Shown here: positions 1 through 7,439 of the stretch, piece after piece
How positions within the stretch are numbered: position 1 is the stretch's first letter
Layout of the letters: the number at the start of each line of letters is the position of its first letter
NCBI RefSeq assembly: GCF_000255295.1
Contig: NC_017030.1
Location: forward strand, 6,670,328 to 6,734,327
DNA length: 64,000 nucleotides
Origin: Corallococcus coralloides DSM 2259
Lineage (GTDB): Bacteria > Myxococcota > Myxococcia > Myxococcales > Myxococcaceae
Reading direction: 5' to 3'
Translations under genes and position numbers: made by a program
The notes under the pieces: generated by a model
The model's input: the letters and a program-made list of their open reading frames with translations, nothing else
Told to the model about the DNA's origin: nothing
Databases searched by the model: none

Positions 1-1
1 G

Positions 2-211
2 CCGGCGCGCCTGGACATCAAGTCCGAGTACGTGCGGCAGGCCGTGGGGCGCGGGGTGAAGCTGGTGGTGAGCTGCGACGCGCACCGCCAGGAGGACCTG
101 AAGAACCTGGCCTTCGCGGTGGCCACGGCGCGCCGGGGCTGGGCGCGCAAGCAGGACATCCTCAACACCCGGTCCGCGGAGAGCTTCCTCGCCGCCCTGC
201 GGGAGCGCTGA
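2..211 (+). CDS. C-terminal fragment of a PolX-type (PHP domain) DNA polymerase, 5' part outside window
   Basis: The frame is open from the left edge to a TGA at 209-211 and gives the last 69 residues of a longer protein. It contains SCDAHR and then ATARRGWARKQDILNT. This order (a metal-binding D-A-H, then A-x-ARRGW and a terminal LNT) closes the PHP domain of bacterial family X DNA polymerases, which have polymerase and 3'-5' exonuclease/AP-endonuclease activities in base excision repair. Only the PHP end is visible, so a stand-alone PHP phosphoesterase is the alternative. The next gene starts 19 bases downstream in the same direction. Confidence 0.75.
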   Translation, partial: PARLDIKSEYVRQAVGRGVKLVVSCDAHRQEDLKNLAFAVATARRGWARKQDILNTRSAESFLAALRER

Positions 212-230
212 TAGGCTTCCGGGCGCGAAG

Positions 231-842
231 ATGTTCCGCCCGTTCCTCCTCGTCCCCGCCCTCCTCTGGCTCCTCCTGGCCCTGCCCTCGCGGGCCGGCG
301 CGGAGGCCCGTCCGTCGCGCGCCGACCTCCAGCGCGTGCTGGACCTGCACGCCCGCTCGTCCGTGCGCGTGCGCGGTCCCCAGAACGCGGGCCCCGGCAT
401 CATCGTGGGCGCGGACGGCCAGGTGCTCACCGCCGTGTGCCACGTGGGCCCTGACTCCGCCCAGGTGGTGCACGCGGGCAACGCGCTGACGGCGCGCGTG
501 GTGCTCTCCAGCGCGGCGCTCCAGGTCGCGGTGGTGGCGGGCCCCCAGGGCACGTGGCCCGCGGTGCCGGTGCGGCTGGTGCCGGAGGGGCTCGCGGGCC
601 ACTGGGTGGTGGGGGTCATGCCCGCGCGCAAGAAGGGTCAGCGGGACACGCCCAGGGCCGCGGTGGCGAAGGCCGCTCCCGCGCCGTTCTTCGACGTGGA
701 CCTCACGCTCGCGCCGGGCAGCCCGCTGTACGACGGAGACGGGCGGCTGGTGGGCGTCGTCGTCGAGCGCCGGGGCCGCGGCGCCCGGGCCCTGCCCCTG
801 TCCGCGGTGAAGGCGGAGCTCGCCTCGGCGGACGCGCCATGA
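231..842 (+). CDS. Secreted trypsin-fold protein, probably a degenerate (pseudo)protease
   Basis: This 203-residue protein begins with a signal peptide (residues 1-24, hydrophobic LLVPALLWLLLALP, cleavage near AGA-EA). The rest follows the S1C (DegP-like) trypsin pattern: GPGIIVGADGQVLT, then a His-containing strand (TAVCHVG), and near the C terminus APGSPLYDGDGRLVGVVV, which aligns with the NSGGPLxxxDGRVVGI loop of active proteases. In that alignment the catalytic Ser position is Pro and the usual D-x-A motif reads LQVAV, so Ser and Asp of the triad appear lost. There is no PDZ domain. Its stop overlaps the start of the next gene (ATGA), which implies translational coupling and shared function with the CPBP protease. 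A weak but active protease using the shifted Ser cannot be excluded. Confidence 0.7.
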   Translation: MFRPFLLVPALLWLLLALPSRAGAEARPSRADLQRVLDLHARSSVRVRGPQNAGPGIIVGADGQVLTAVCHVGPDSAQVVHAGNALTARVVLSSAALQVAVVAGPQGTWPAVPVRLVPEGLAGHWVVGVMPARKKGQRDTPRAAVAKAAPAPFFDVDLTLAPGSPLYDGDGRLVGVVVERRGRGARALPLSAVKAELASADAP

Positions 843-1564
843 GCCGGCCTTCGGGGCCACCGTTCAAGCTGAGCGCGGTGCAGGAGGCAATGGGCCTCTG
901 GGCGCTGGGCTTCCTGGGCATCATCGCGGCGTTCCTCATCGCCGGGGGCACCAGCGTGCCCAAGCTGGTGGCCACGGTGGGCTTCCTCTACCTGCCGCTC
1001 ATCCCCATGCGCTGGCGCGACGAGGACTACCGCGACTACGGCCTCACCCTGCGCGCGTGGAAGCAGGACCTGCGGCTGTTCCTGGTGATGTGCGCCATCG
1101 TGGGGCCGCTGTTCTTCGCGGGCTTCGCCGCCTTCGTGCAGGTGGTGCCGCACCTGCCGCCCGAGTTCGCGCGCCACCTGACGCCCATCATCGGCGAGGG
1201 CCACTTCCAGCCGCGCCTGCCCCCGCGCTTCGGCGAGTGGGTGATTGATCAGCTCTTCGTCGTGGCCCTGCCGGAGGAGTTCTTCTACCGGGGCTACCTC
1301 CAGTCCCGCCTGCGCGATGCCTGGCCCCAGGGGCGCGTGGTGCTGGGCGCCCGGCTGGGGCGCGCCTTCTGGGTGACGGCGCTGCTCTTCGCGCTGGGCC
1401 ACCTGGCCATCTTCCAGACGTGGCGGCTGGCGGTGTTCTTCCCCGCCCTCCTCTTCGGCTGGATGCGCGAGCGCACCGGCACCCTCGTCGGCTGCTCGCT
1501 CTTCCACGCCGCCTGCAACCTCTACGTGCGCTTCCTGGAGGTCTCCTTCTTCGGCGGTCCGTAG
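839..1564 (+). CDS. CPBP-family intramembrane glutamic protease (possible myxosortase MrtX)
   Basis: This 241-residue polytopic membrane protein has the CPBP (Rce1-like) core: an EE motif in ALPEEFFYRGYLQ, then FALGHL, and finally a His/Asn helix (LFHAACNLYVR). These residues form the glutamate-based active site of CAAX-type intramembrane proteases. Several hydrophobic spans precede the core (about residues 18-55 and 80-100). The ATG at 839 overlaps the preceding stop; the frame is open further upstream only as a shadow of the previous gene. In myxobacteria one CPBP branch (MrtX, MrtC, MrtP) is the predicted myxosortase that processes MYXO-CTERM surface proteins. Genus and size fit MrtX, but that identity is inference. 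No MYXO-CTERM substrate is encoded in this window. Confidence 0.85.
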   Translation: MSRPSGPPFKLSAVQEAMGLWALGFLGIIAAFLIAGGTSVPKLVATVGFLYLPLIPMRWRDEDYRDYGLTLRAWKQDLRLFLVMCAIVGPLFFAGFAAFVQVVPHLPPEFARHLTPIIGEGHFQPRLPPRFGEWVIDQLFVVALPEEFFYRGYLQSRLRDAWPQGRVVLGARLGRAFWVTALLFALGHLAIFQTWRLAVFFPALLFGWMRERTGTLVGCSLFHAACNLYVRFLEVSFFGGP

Positions 1565-1572
1565 CGGCCCGC

Positions 1573-2406
1573 TCAGGCCGGCGGCAGGTGCTGGACCTGG
1601 AGGTCCGCGCCCACCGTCAGCGTCGTGCCCTGCGGCAGCTCCACCCAGCCCTGCGTGCGCGTCACGTGGCTGGCCACCACCACCGTGCGGCGGCGGCGGT
1701 GCGCGCCCACCTCCGGATGCGTCTCCGGCGTCGCGGGAGTCACGCCGCAGTGGGCACACTCCGCGCTGCCCTCCAGCCGCGTGTAGTACAGCGGGGCCTC
1801 GCCCCGGCGGGTGGCGGCCAGCACGGCGCCATTGGTGGCCACCATGTTGAGCGGGGGCATGCGCCGCTGCCCGGCTTTTACGAACGCGGCCTCCACCTCG
1901 CGCACCGTGTCGCGCAGCACGCGGCCGGCGACGGCCGGCTCCAGGCGCGGATCATCCGTGCGGCCCAGCTCCCGCAGGTGCGTGAGGAACAGGGCGAAGA
2001 GGACCTCGCTGTCGGTGGGGCCGCGCACCAGCCGCTGGAGGTGCTCCGGCACGCGCGACAGCAGCGGGACGCGCAGGGGCTCGAAGTCCGGCAGCGGGCC
2101 CTGGTGGGCGAACAACCAGTGGCGGGCCCGGAAGGGCTGGGTGTTATCCTCGGGCGACAGGCCGAGCGGCAGCCGGTTCGCGTGGAAGAGCACCGCCTCC
2201 GATTCGTGGGGAGGCCCCAGGTCGTCCAGCGTGAGGTCCCGGTCCGGCGCCAGGCGACGCAGGAGGACCTCTTCCTGGGCATAGGAGCCCACCCCCAGGG
2301 CATTGGCGCGAGCGTCCGGGCGGAGGACGACCTGCCCGCCCAGCCGGTGCAGCTCGCACCGGAGGAGGTTGGGGTCCGACGACAGGGCAGCAAGGATGGC
2401 GGACAT
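1573..2406 (-). CDS. Class II glutamine amidotransferase-like protein lacking the Cys nucleophile
   Basis: This 277-residue protein has the layout of EgtC/YafJ-type class II glutamine amidotransferases: an N-terminal strand (MSAILAALSSDP), a degenerate GVGSY motif, WLFAHQGPL (oxyanion/Asn loop of N-terminal nucleophile hydrolases), GPTDSEVLFALFL, NMVATNGAVLAATR and a C-terminal VVVASHVTR strand. Active enzymes start Met-Cys, and the exposed Cys attacks glutamine. Here residue 2 is Ser. The start is well fixed: a TAG lies in frame eight codons upstream and GGGGAAATCACC precedes the ATG. The protein is therefore probably a non-catalytic or altered member. It converges on the CPBP gene with only 8 bases between stops, and is divergent from the Hsp70 operon. 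Confidence 0.75.
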   Translation of the reverse strand: MSAILAALSSDPNLLRCELHRLGGQVVLRPDARANALGVGSYAQEEVLLRRLAPDRDLTLDDLGPPHESEAVLFHANRLPLGLSPEDNTQPFRARHWLFAHQGPLPDFEPLRVPLLSRVPEHLQRLVRGPTDSEVLFALFLTHLRELGRTDDPRLEPAVAGRVLRDTVREVEAAFVKAGQRRMPPLNMVATNGAVLAATRRGEAPLYYTRLEGSAECAHCGVTPATPETHPEVGAHRRRRTVVVASHVTRTQGWVELPQGTTLTVGADLQVQHLPPA

Positions 2407-2528
2407 GGTGATTTCCCCCCTTCTCCCCTAGGGATAAGGTCCATGGGACCCCGGTTCAGCGCCGCGAACCCGCTCCCCTGCTCTGGCGCTAAGCCCTTGA
2501 AATGGCTGGCATTTGATCAGTCATTGAA

Positions 2529-2557
2529 TTGACACCCCGGAGCGTGGAGCCTAACCT
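2529..2557 (+). promoter_or_regulatory. Sigma-70-type promoter of the Hsp70-J protein operon
   Basis: A consensus -35 TTGACA (2529-2534) is followed after 17 bases by TAACCT (2552-2557). The expected transcription start is about 55 bases before the ATG at 2622. The TTG inside this -35 box also opens a longer reading frame, but that is not the translation start. Confidence 0.55.
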
Positions 2558-2621
2558 CCGGGCGCTTCCCGACGGCCCTCTCCCCCGAGGGATCGGGGTG
2601 CAGGTCTTCACCGGAGACGGA

Positions 2622-4229
2622 ATGGCGGACGACATCGCAATCGGCATCGACCTGGGCACGTCGTACTCATGCGTGTCGGTCGTCCATGAAGGCCAGCCCA
2701 CGGTCATCCCCAACGAGTGGGGCGAGACGACGCATGCCTCGTGCGTGTCCTTCCTGGAGGAAGGGTCCGTGCTGGTGGGCAACGCGGCGAAGAAGAACAT
2801 CATCACCAGCCCCGAGAACACGGTGTACTCGGCCAAGCGGCTCATCGGCCGGTACTACTTCTCCGACGAGGTGAAGAAGGCGCAGGCGGTGATGCCCTAC
2901 CGCATCGTCGAGGGCGACAACAACTCGGTGCGCATCGGCGTGCGGGAGCGCAGCTATTCGCTGCCGGAGATCTCCGCGCTGGTGCTCAAGGAGATGAAGG
3001 CCGTCGCGGAGACGTACCTGGGCCGCGAGGTCCACAAGGCGGTCATCACCGTCCCCGCGTACTTCAACGACAACCAGCGTCAGGCGACGAAGGACGCGGG
3101 CCGCATCGCGGGGCTGGAGGTGCTTCGCATCCTCAACGAGCCCACGGCGGCGGCGCTGGCGTACGGCTTCGGCCGGGACGTCAACCAGCGCGTCGTCGTC
3201 TACGACCTGGGCGGCGGCACGTTCGACGTGTCCATCCTGGAGATCGGCAAGGACGTCTTCGAGGTGCTGGCCACGGCCGGTGACACGTACCTGGGCGGCG
3301 ACGACTTCGACGACCGCATCATGACGTGGATGGCGGACGACTTCCTCAACCGCACGCGGCTGGACCTGCGGCAGAACAAGTACTGCCTGCAGATGCTGAA
3401 GGACGCGGCGGAGAAGGCGAAGATCGACGTGGGCCAGAACGGCACCGCGGACATCCTCTGCCAGGGCATCTGCCAGGACGCCAACGGCAACGTGATGGAC
3501 CTGCGCAACACGCTCAACCAGGACCAGTTCAACCGGATGGTGATGGACCTGGTGCAGCGCACGTTCAAGGTCTGCGACGAGGCGCTCCAGAGCGCGCGGC
3601 TGACGGCGGCGGACATCGACGCGGTCATCCTGGTGGGCGGGCCCACGCGGCTGCCCATCATCCGCAACTCGGTGAAGCACTACTTCCAGAAGGAGCCGCT
3701 GGAGGGCATCAACCCGGATCAGGTCGTGGCCATGGGCGCCGCGCTCCAGTCGCACGCGCTCCTGGACAGCAAGACGGAGACGTTCCTGGTGGACGTCACG
3801 CCGCTGACGCTGCGGATTGGAACCGTGGGCGGGTACACGGAGAAGATCATCGACAAGAACACGCCGGTGCCCATCGACCGGTCGAAGACCTTCACCACCA
3901 GCCGCGACGGGCAGGAGAAGGTGAAGATCCGCGTGTACCAGGGTGAGTCCAACCGCGCCGAGGAGTGCGAGATGCTGGGCGAGTTCGAGTTCTCGGGCTT
4001 CCGCATCGGGTATCGCGGCGAGGTGAAGATCGAAGTGACGTTCGAGATCAACACGGACGGTCTGGTGAACGTGTCCGCGTGCGACGTGGAGACGGGCCAG
4101 AAGACGTCCACGACGATCACGTTGTCGTCCGGCATGACGGAGGCGGACATCCAGCAGTCGATCCAGTCGAACCGCAACACGCGGCTCGCCGGCCACAACA
4201 GCAGCGACCTGCCCGCCGTGGCCAACTAG
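2622..4229 (+). CDS. DnaK-like Hsp70 chaperone, shortened C terminus
   Basis: This 535-residue cytoplasmic ATP-dependent chaperone has a canonical Hsp70 ATPase domain: phosphate-1 loop IDLGTSYSC near residue 10, AVITVPAYFNDNQRQATKDAG, NEPTAAALAYG, and phosphate-2 loop VYDLGGGTFDVSILE. The interdomain linker VDVTPLTLRIG follows near residue 390, then a beta-sandwich substrate domain. The protein stops about 30 residues after the sandwich, where DnaK (610-640 residues) would have its helical lid and disordered tail, so the lid is missing. The start at 2622 has GGAG upstream and places the MADDIAIGID strand at the N terminus. It is followed after 9 bases by a J-domain gene, its likely partner. 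Myxobacteria carry several DnaK paralogues; this is not housekeeping dnaK (no grpE, no full lid). Confidence 0.9.
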   Translation: MADDIAIGIDLGTSYSCVSVVHEGQPTVIPNEWGETTHASCVSFLEEGSVLVGNAAKKNIITSPENTVYSAKRLIGRYYFSDEVKKAQAVMPYRIVEGDNNSVRIGVRERSYSLPEISALVLKEMKAVAETYLGREVHKAVITVPAYFNDNQRQATKDAGRIAGLEVLRILNEPTAAALAYGFGRDVNQRVVVYDLGGGTFDVSILEIGKDVFEVLATAGDTYLGGDDFDDRIMTWMADDFLNRTRLDLRQNKYCLQMLKDAAEKAKIDVGQNGTADILCQGICQDANGNVMDLRNTLNQDQFNRMVMDLVQRTFKVCDEALQSARLTAADIDAVILVGGPTRLPIIRNSVKHYFQKEPLEGINPDQVVAMGAALQSHALLDSKTETFLVDVTPLTLRIGTVGGYTEKIIDKNTPVPIDRSKTFTTSRDGQEKVKIRVYQGESNRAEECEMLGEFEFSGFRIGYRGEVKIEVTFEINTDGLVNVSACDVETGQKTSTTITLSSGMTEADIQQSIQSNRNTRLAGHNSSDLPAVAN

Positions 4230-4238
4230 GCACCGCCG

Positions 4239-6653
4239 ATGTCCGAGCCTTCCGATCCGAACTCTGGCGCGCCGCCAGGGCCCCCCGCGCCCCCGGCCCC
4301 CGCGCGTCCGGCGACGCCCGCCCTGCCCCGGGTGACGGCCTCCGTGCCCCCGGCCGTCCCGCCAGCGGCACCGCGGCCTCCCACGGCGGCGCCAGTGGCC
4401 CGAGCCACGCCGCCCCCCGTCGCGGCCCCACAGGCTCCAGCGGCGGCCCGGCCCGCGTCGGGGCAGGTGCCCGCGGTGCCTCCGGCGAAGCCCGCGTCGG
4501 GTCAGGTTCCTGCGGTGGCGGCTCCGGCGGCGGCCCGGCCTGCGTCAGGTCAGGTTCCTTCGGTGGCTCCCGCGACGGCTCGACCTGCGTCAGGCCAGGT
4601 GCCGTCGGTGACTCCGGCGACGGCTCGGCCTGCGTCGGGCCAGGTGCCTTCGGTAGCGCCCGCGGCAGGCGGTGTTCCTCCCGTGGCTCCGGCGGCGGCC
4701 CGGCCCGCGTCGGGGCAGGTTCCTTCGGTGGCGCCCGCTGCGGGAGGCGCTCCGCCCGTGGCTCCGGCGACGGCTCAGCCTGCGTCGTCCAGCGGTGTGC
4801 CGTCCGTTCCCACCGCTGGAGGAGCACCCACGACGGGGGCGCCTCCGCGTCCCACGCCCGCGGGCCTCGCGCCCATGGGGGCGGCTCCCCGTGGGACTCC
4901 GCCGGGCATCGCCCCTGTGGGTGCCCCTGCCGCGACGCGGCCCACGGTGTCGGGGGTTCCGTCCGTCGGCGTCGCGTCCGCGCCGCCGGTGACCACCGCG
5001 CAGACACGGCCCACCGTGACCGCGATGCCTGCAGTCGGCGCGGTGACCCCGCCCCAGGCTCCCGCCACCGCCCGGCCGACCACCGCGACACCGGCCGTAG
5101 GTGCGGTGACTCCGCCCCAGGCGCCGGCAGGGTCCGCTACGCCTCGCGCGACCGTGACCGCGATTCCGGCTGTGGGCGCGGTGACTCCGCCCCAGGCTCC
5201 GGCAGAGCCCGCCACACCTCGCGCGACCGTGACCGCGATTCCTGCCGTGGGAGCGGGGACTCCTCCCCAGGCTGCGACAACTCCCGCCGGTGCTCGCCCT
5301 ACCGTGACCGCGATGCCAGCCGTGGGCGCGGTGACTCCGCCCCAGGCTCCGGCAGCGCCGACCCCTGCGCGACCCACCGCCGCGACGCCGGCTGTCGGCG
5401 CTGTGGCTCCACCCCAGGCTCCCGCCGCTGCCCGGCCCACCGTCACGACGCCAGCCGTCGGCGCGGTAACGCCGCCCCAGGCTCCTGCCTCCGCCCGGCC
5501 GACCACCACGACGCCAGCCGTGGGTGCGGTGACGCCTCCCGTGGCCCCCACGTCGGCGCCTCGCATCGCGCCGGTCGTTCCGCCCACCGCGAGCGCTTCA
5601 CCCGCGATGCCGCCGGCGATGCCGAGCGTCGCGTCCATGCCGACGCCGCCGCCCGTGGCTCGTGGTCCCTCGGCCGTGCCGACCATGCAGCCCCTGAGCC
5701 CGGTGATCCCGCCCGTGGCTCCCGCGGCCCGTCCGCCGTCGGTGCCCACCCTCGCCCCCGCGGGTGCCCGGCCTCCAGGTCCTCCCGCCGCGCGCCCCGT
5801 CCCCACCGTGGGCCCGGTGACGCCGCCGCCCGTCGCGCCCAGGCCTCCAACCCCTCCCGCCATCTCCGCGACCCCGCCACCGGTGCTCGCCGTCGGGCAG
5901 GTCGTCCCGCCCATCGCTCCGGCGGCTCCCCCGCCGCCGCGCCCCGGCAACCGCCCCACCACGTCCCTGCCCGCGCTCGCGCCCGCCGGTTCCCCCCGTC
6001 CGCCGACGCCACCGCCCGTGGCCCCGCCGCGCCCGCCCGCCGCCAGCGCGCCTCCGCCGCCGCCCGCCGCCGCGGGAGGCCCGGCCCTCAGCCCGGAGCA
6101 GCTCGTGGACCTGGAGTCGCGCTGCGCGAAGCTCGACCAGACGGACTACTTCGAGCTGCTCGGCCTGGAGCGCACCGCCGCCCCCGGCGACATCAAGAAG
6201 GCGTTCTACAAAGAGAGCCGCGTCTACCACCCGGACCGCTTCTTCCAGCTGGAGTCCAAGGCCCTCAAGGACCAGGTGAACGAGCTCTACAAGCGCGTCA
6301 CCGAGGCCTATTACGTCCTGCGCGACGACACCAAGCGCAAGAAGTACCTCTCCGACATCGCCGGCCCGGACCGCGCGCAGAAGCTGCGCTTCACCGACGC
6401 CTCCGAGTCCGAGACCAAGGCCGCCGCGAAGAAGGAACAGGAAGAGCAGATCGGCACCCACCCCAAGGGCCGTCAGTTCTACACGCAGGCCCAGAAGGAC
6501 CTGGAGTCCGGCAACCCGTCCGCCGCGGAGCGCAACCTCAAGATGGCGCTCACCTACGAGCCCTCCAACGCCCGCTACAAGGAAGCCCTCGCGGAAGCCC
6601 AGAAGCAGACCGCGGACAAGTCCAAGGGCGACTCCTCGTTCAAGATCCGCTAG
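4239..6653 (+). CDS. J-domain (DnaJ-like) co-chaperone with long Ala/Pro/Thr-rich repeat N-terminal region
   Basis: This 804-residue protein has two unequal parts. Residues 1 to about 620 are almost wholly Ala, Pro, Val, Thr and Gly and contain tandem units (PASGQVP series, then PAVGAVTPPQAP series), with no predicted fold. A classical J domain follows (about 635-705): YFELLGLERTA, a KKAFYKESRVYHPDRF helix-loop with the essential HPD, and a VTEAYYVLRDDTKRKKY helix. The tail (about 735-804) has a TPR-like helical pair (GNPSAAERNLKMALTYEP). There is no zinc-finger region or DnaJ C-terminal domain. The HPD loop predicts stimulation of the Hsp70 encoded just upstream. The placement of the J domain after a long disordered segment is unusual and suggests tethering or phase behaviour, which is inference. 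Confidence 0.88.
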   Translation: MSEPSDPNSGAPPGPPAPPAPARPATPALPRVTASVPPAVPPAAPRPPTAAPVARATPPPVAAPQAPAAARPASGQVPAVPPAKPASGQVPAVAAPAAARPASGQVPSVAPATARPASGQVPSVTPATARPASGQVPSVAPAAGGVPPVAPAAARPASGQVPSVAPAAGGAPPVAPATAQPASSSGVPSVPTAGGAPTTGAPPRPTPAGLAPMGAAPRGTPPGIAPVGAPAATRPTVSGVPSVGVASAPPVTTAQTRPTVTAMPAVGAVTPPQAPATARPTTATPAVGAVTPPQAPAGSATPRATVTAIPAVGAVTPPQAPAEPATPRATVTAIPAVGAGTPPQAATTPAGARPTVTAMPAVGAVTPPQAPAAPTPARPTAATPAVGAVAPPQAPAAARPTVTTPAVGAVTPPQAPASARPTTTTPAVGAVTPPVAPTSAPRIAPVVPPTASASPAMPPAMPSVASMPTPPPVARGPSAVPTMQPLSPVIPPVAPAARPPSVPTLAPAGARPPGPPAARPVPTVGPVTPPPVAPRPPTPPAISATPPPVLAVGQVVPPIAPAAPPPPRPGNRPTTSLPALAPAGSPRPPTPPPVAPPRPPAASAPPPPPAAAGGPALSPEQLVDLESRCAKLDQTDYFELLGLERTAAPGDIKKAFYKESRVYHPDRFFQLESKALKDQVNELYKRVTEAYYVLRDDTKRKKYLSDIAGPDRAQKLRFTDASESETKAAAKKEQEEQIGTHPKGRQFYTQAQKDLESGNPSAAERNLKMALTYEPSNARYKEALAEAQKQTADKSKGDSSFKIR
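4449..5560 (+). repeat. Degenerate tandem coding repeats inside the J-domain protein gene
   Basis: Two repeat families lie back to back. From about 4449 to 4792 the PASGQVP-type unit recurs six to seven times. From about 5007 to 5560 eight units of 21-25 codons share the core PAVGAVTPPQAP, each beginning R-P/A-T. The units differ at many silent positions, so they are old or under protein-level selection rather than a recent slippage product. Confidence 0.8.
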
Positions 6654-6674
6654 CGGCCCCCAGGAGCCCACCCC

Positions 6675-7439
6675 ATGGTCATCGACCTCATCCTCCTGGG
6701 CATGGTGCTGTTCTTCGGCATCCTCGGCGCCCTCTCCGGCGCCGCCCGGCAGGTGGCCAACTCCGTGGGGCTCGCGGCGGGCTACTTCGTCTCGCGCAAG
6801 CTCGCGCCCGTCATCGGCCCCAAGCTCGCCGTCGCGCTGGGCTCACCGCTGCTCATCGGGACGCTCTTCGGCACGGTGCTGCTCTTCATCGTCACGTGGC
6901 TCACCATGCGCTACGCCCTGGGCGCGCTGCTCTTGCGCTTCCTCTCCGGCAAGGACCCCGACGAGCGCGGCCTGGACCGCACCCTGGGCTTCGTGCTCGG
7001 CGGAGGAAAGATGGCCGCCCTGTTCTGGGTCTGCCTGAGCGCGATGACGTTCATGGAGCAGCACGTCATCGTCGCCGGCAAGCGCCTGGGCGTGGCCCCC
7101 AAGGGCTCCGTCGCGTTCGACCTGTCCCGCCGCTTCAACCTCTTCGAGCTGACCCAGTTCGCCCCGCTGGAGGACCTGGTCCAGGTGGCCCAGGCCACGC
7201 ACGACCCGGCCAAGGCGAAGAAGCTCCAGGAGGACCCGGCCTACAAGGCGCTGCGCAAGGACCCGCGCTTCCAGCTCGCGCTGTCGCACCGGGACCTGCA
7301 GGACGCGCTGGAGCGCGGCGACACGCGGGCGCTGCTGCGCAACGACGCGATCCTCCAGCTCATCCAGGATCCGCAGGCGGCGGCACGGCTGGGCGCCGCC
7401 GCCCGGGCCTCCGAGAAGCCAGCGCCCGCTAAGCGTTGA
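6675..7439 (+). CDS. CvpA family inner-membrane protein
   Basis: This 254-residue protein has four hydrophobic segments in its first half, starting at once with VIDLILLGMVLFFGILGALSG, the Asp-containing first span and Gly-rich turn typical of CvpA (colicin V production) family proteins. The second family feature, a soluble stretch before LDRTLGFVLGGGKMAALFW, is also present. The C-terminal third is charged and cytoplasmic, longer than in E. coli CvpA (162 residues). CvpA supports envelope integrity in other Gram-negative bacteria, but its biochemical role is unknown. It follows the J-domain gene by 21 bases, so it is probably the third gene of the chaperone operon. Its last 11 bases overlap the convergent ClpX-like gene. 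Confidence 0.75.
   Translation: MVIDLILLGMVLFFGILGALSGAARQVANSVGLAAGYFVSRKLAPVIGPKLAVALGSPLLIGTLFGTVLLFIVTWLTMRYALGALLLRFLSGKDPDERGLDRTLGFVLGGGKMAALFWVCLSAMTFMEQHVIVAGKRLGVAPKGSVAFDLSRRFNLFELTQFAPLEDLVQVAQATHDPAKAKKLQEDPAYKALRKDPRFQLALSHRDLQDALERGDTRALLRNDAILQLIQDPQAAARLGAAARASEKPAPAKR

Noticed and set aside
2529..2621. TTG start at 2529 adding 31 residues to the Hsp70
   Set aside because: The TTG is part of a TTGACA -35 box, and the Hsp70 fold begins at MADDIAIGID from the ATG at 2622, which has a ribosome site.
3965..7432. An open frame of 1155 codons in another frame through the Hsp70, J-domain and CvpA genes
   Set aside because: It is Ser/Arg/Gly-rich shadow text; the three real genes explain the region with known folds.
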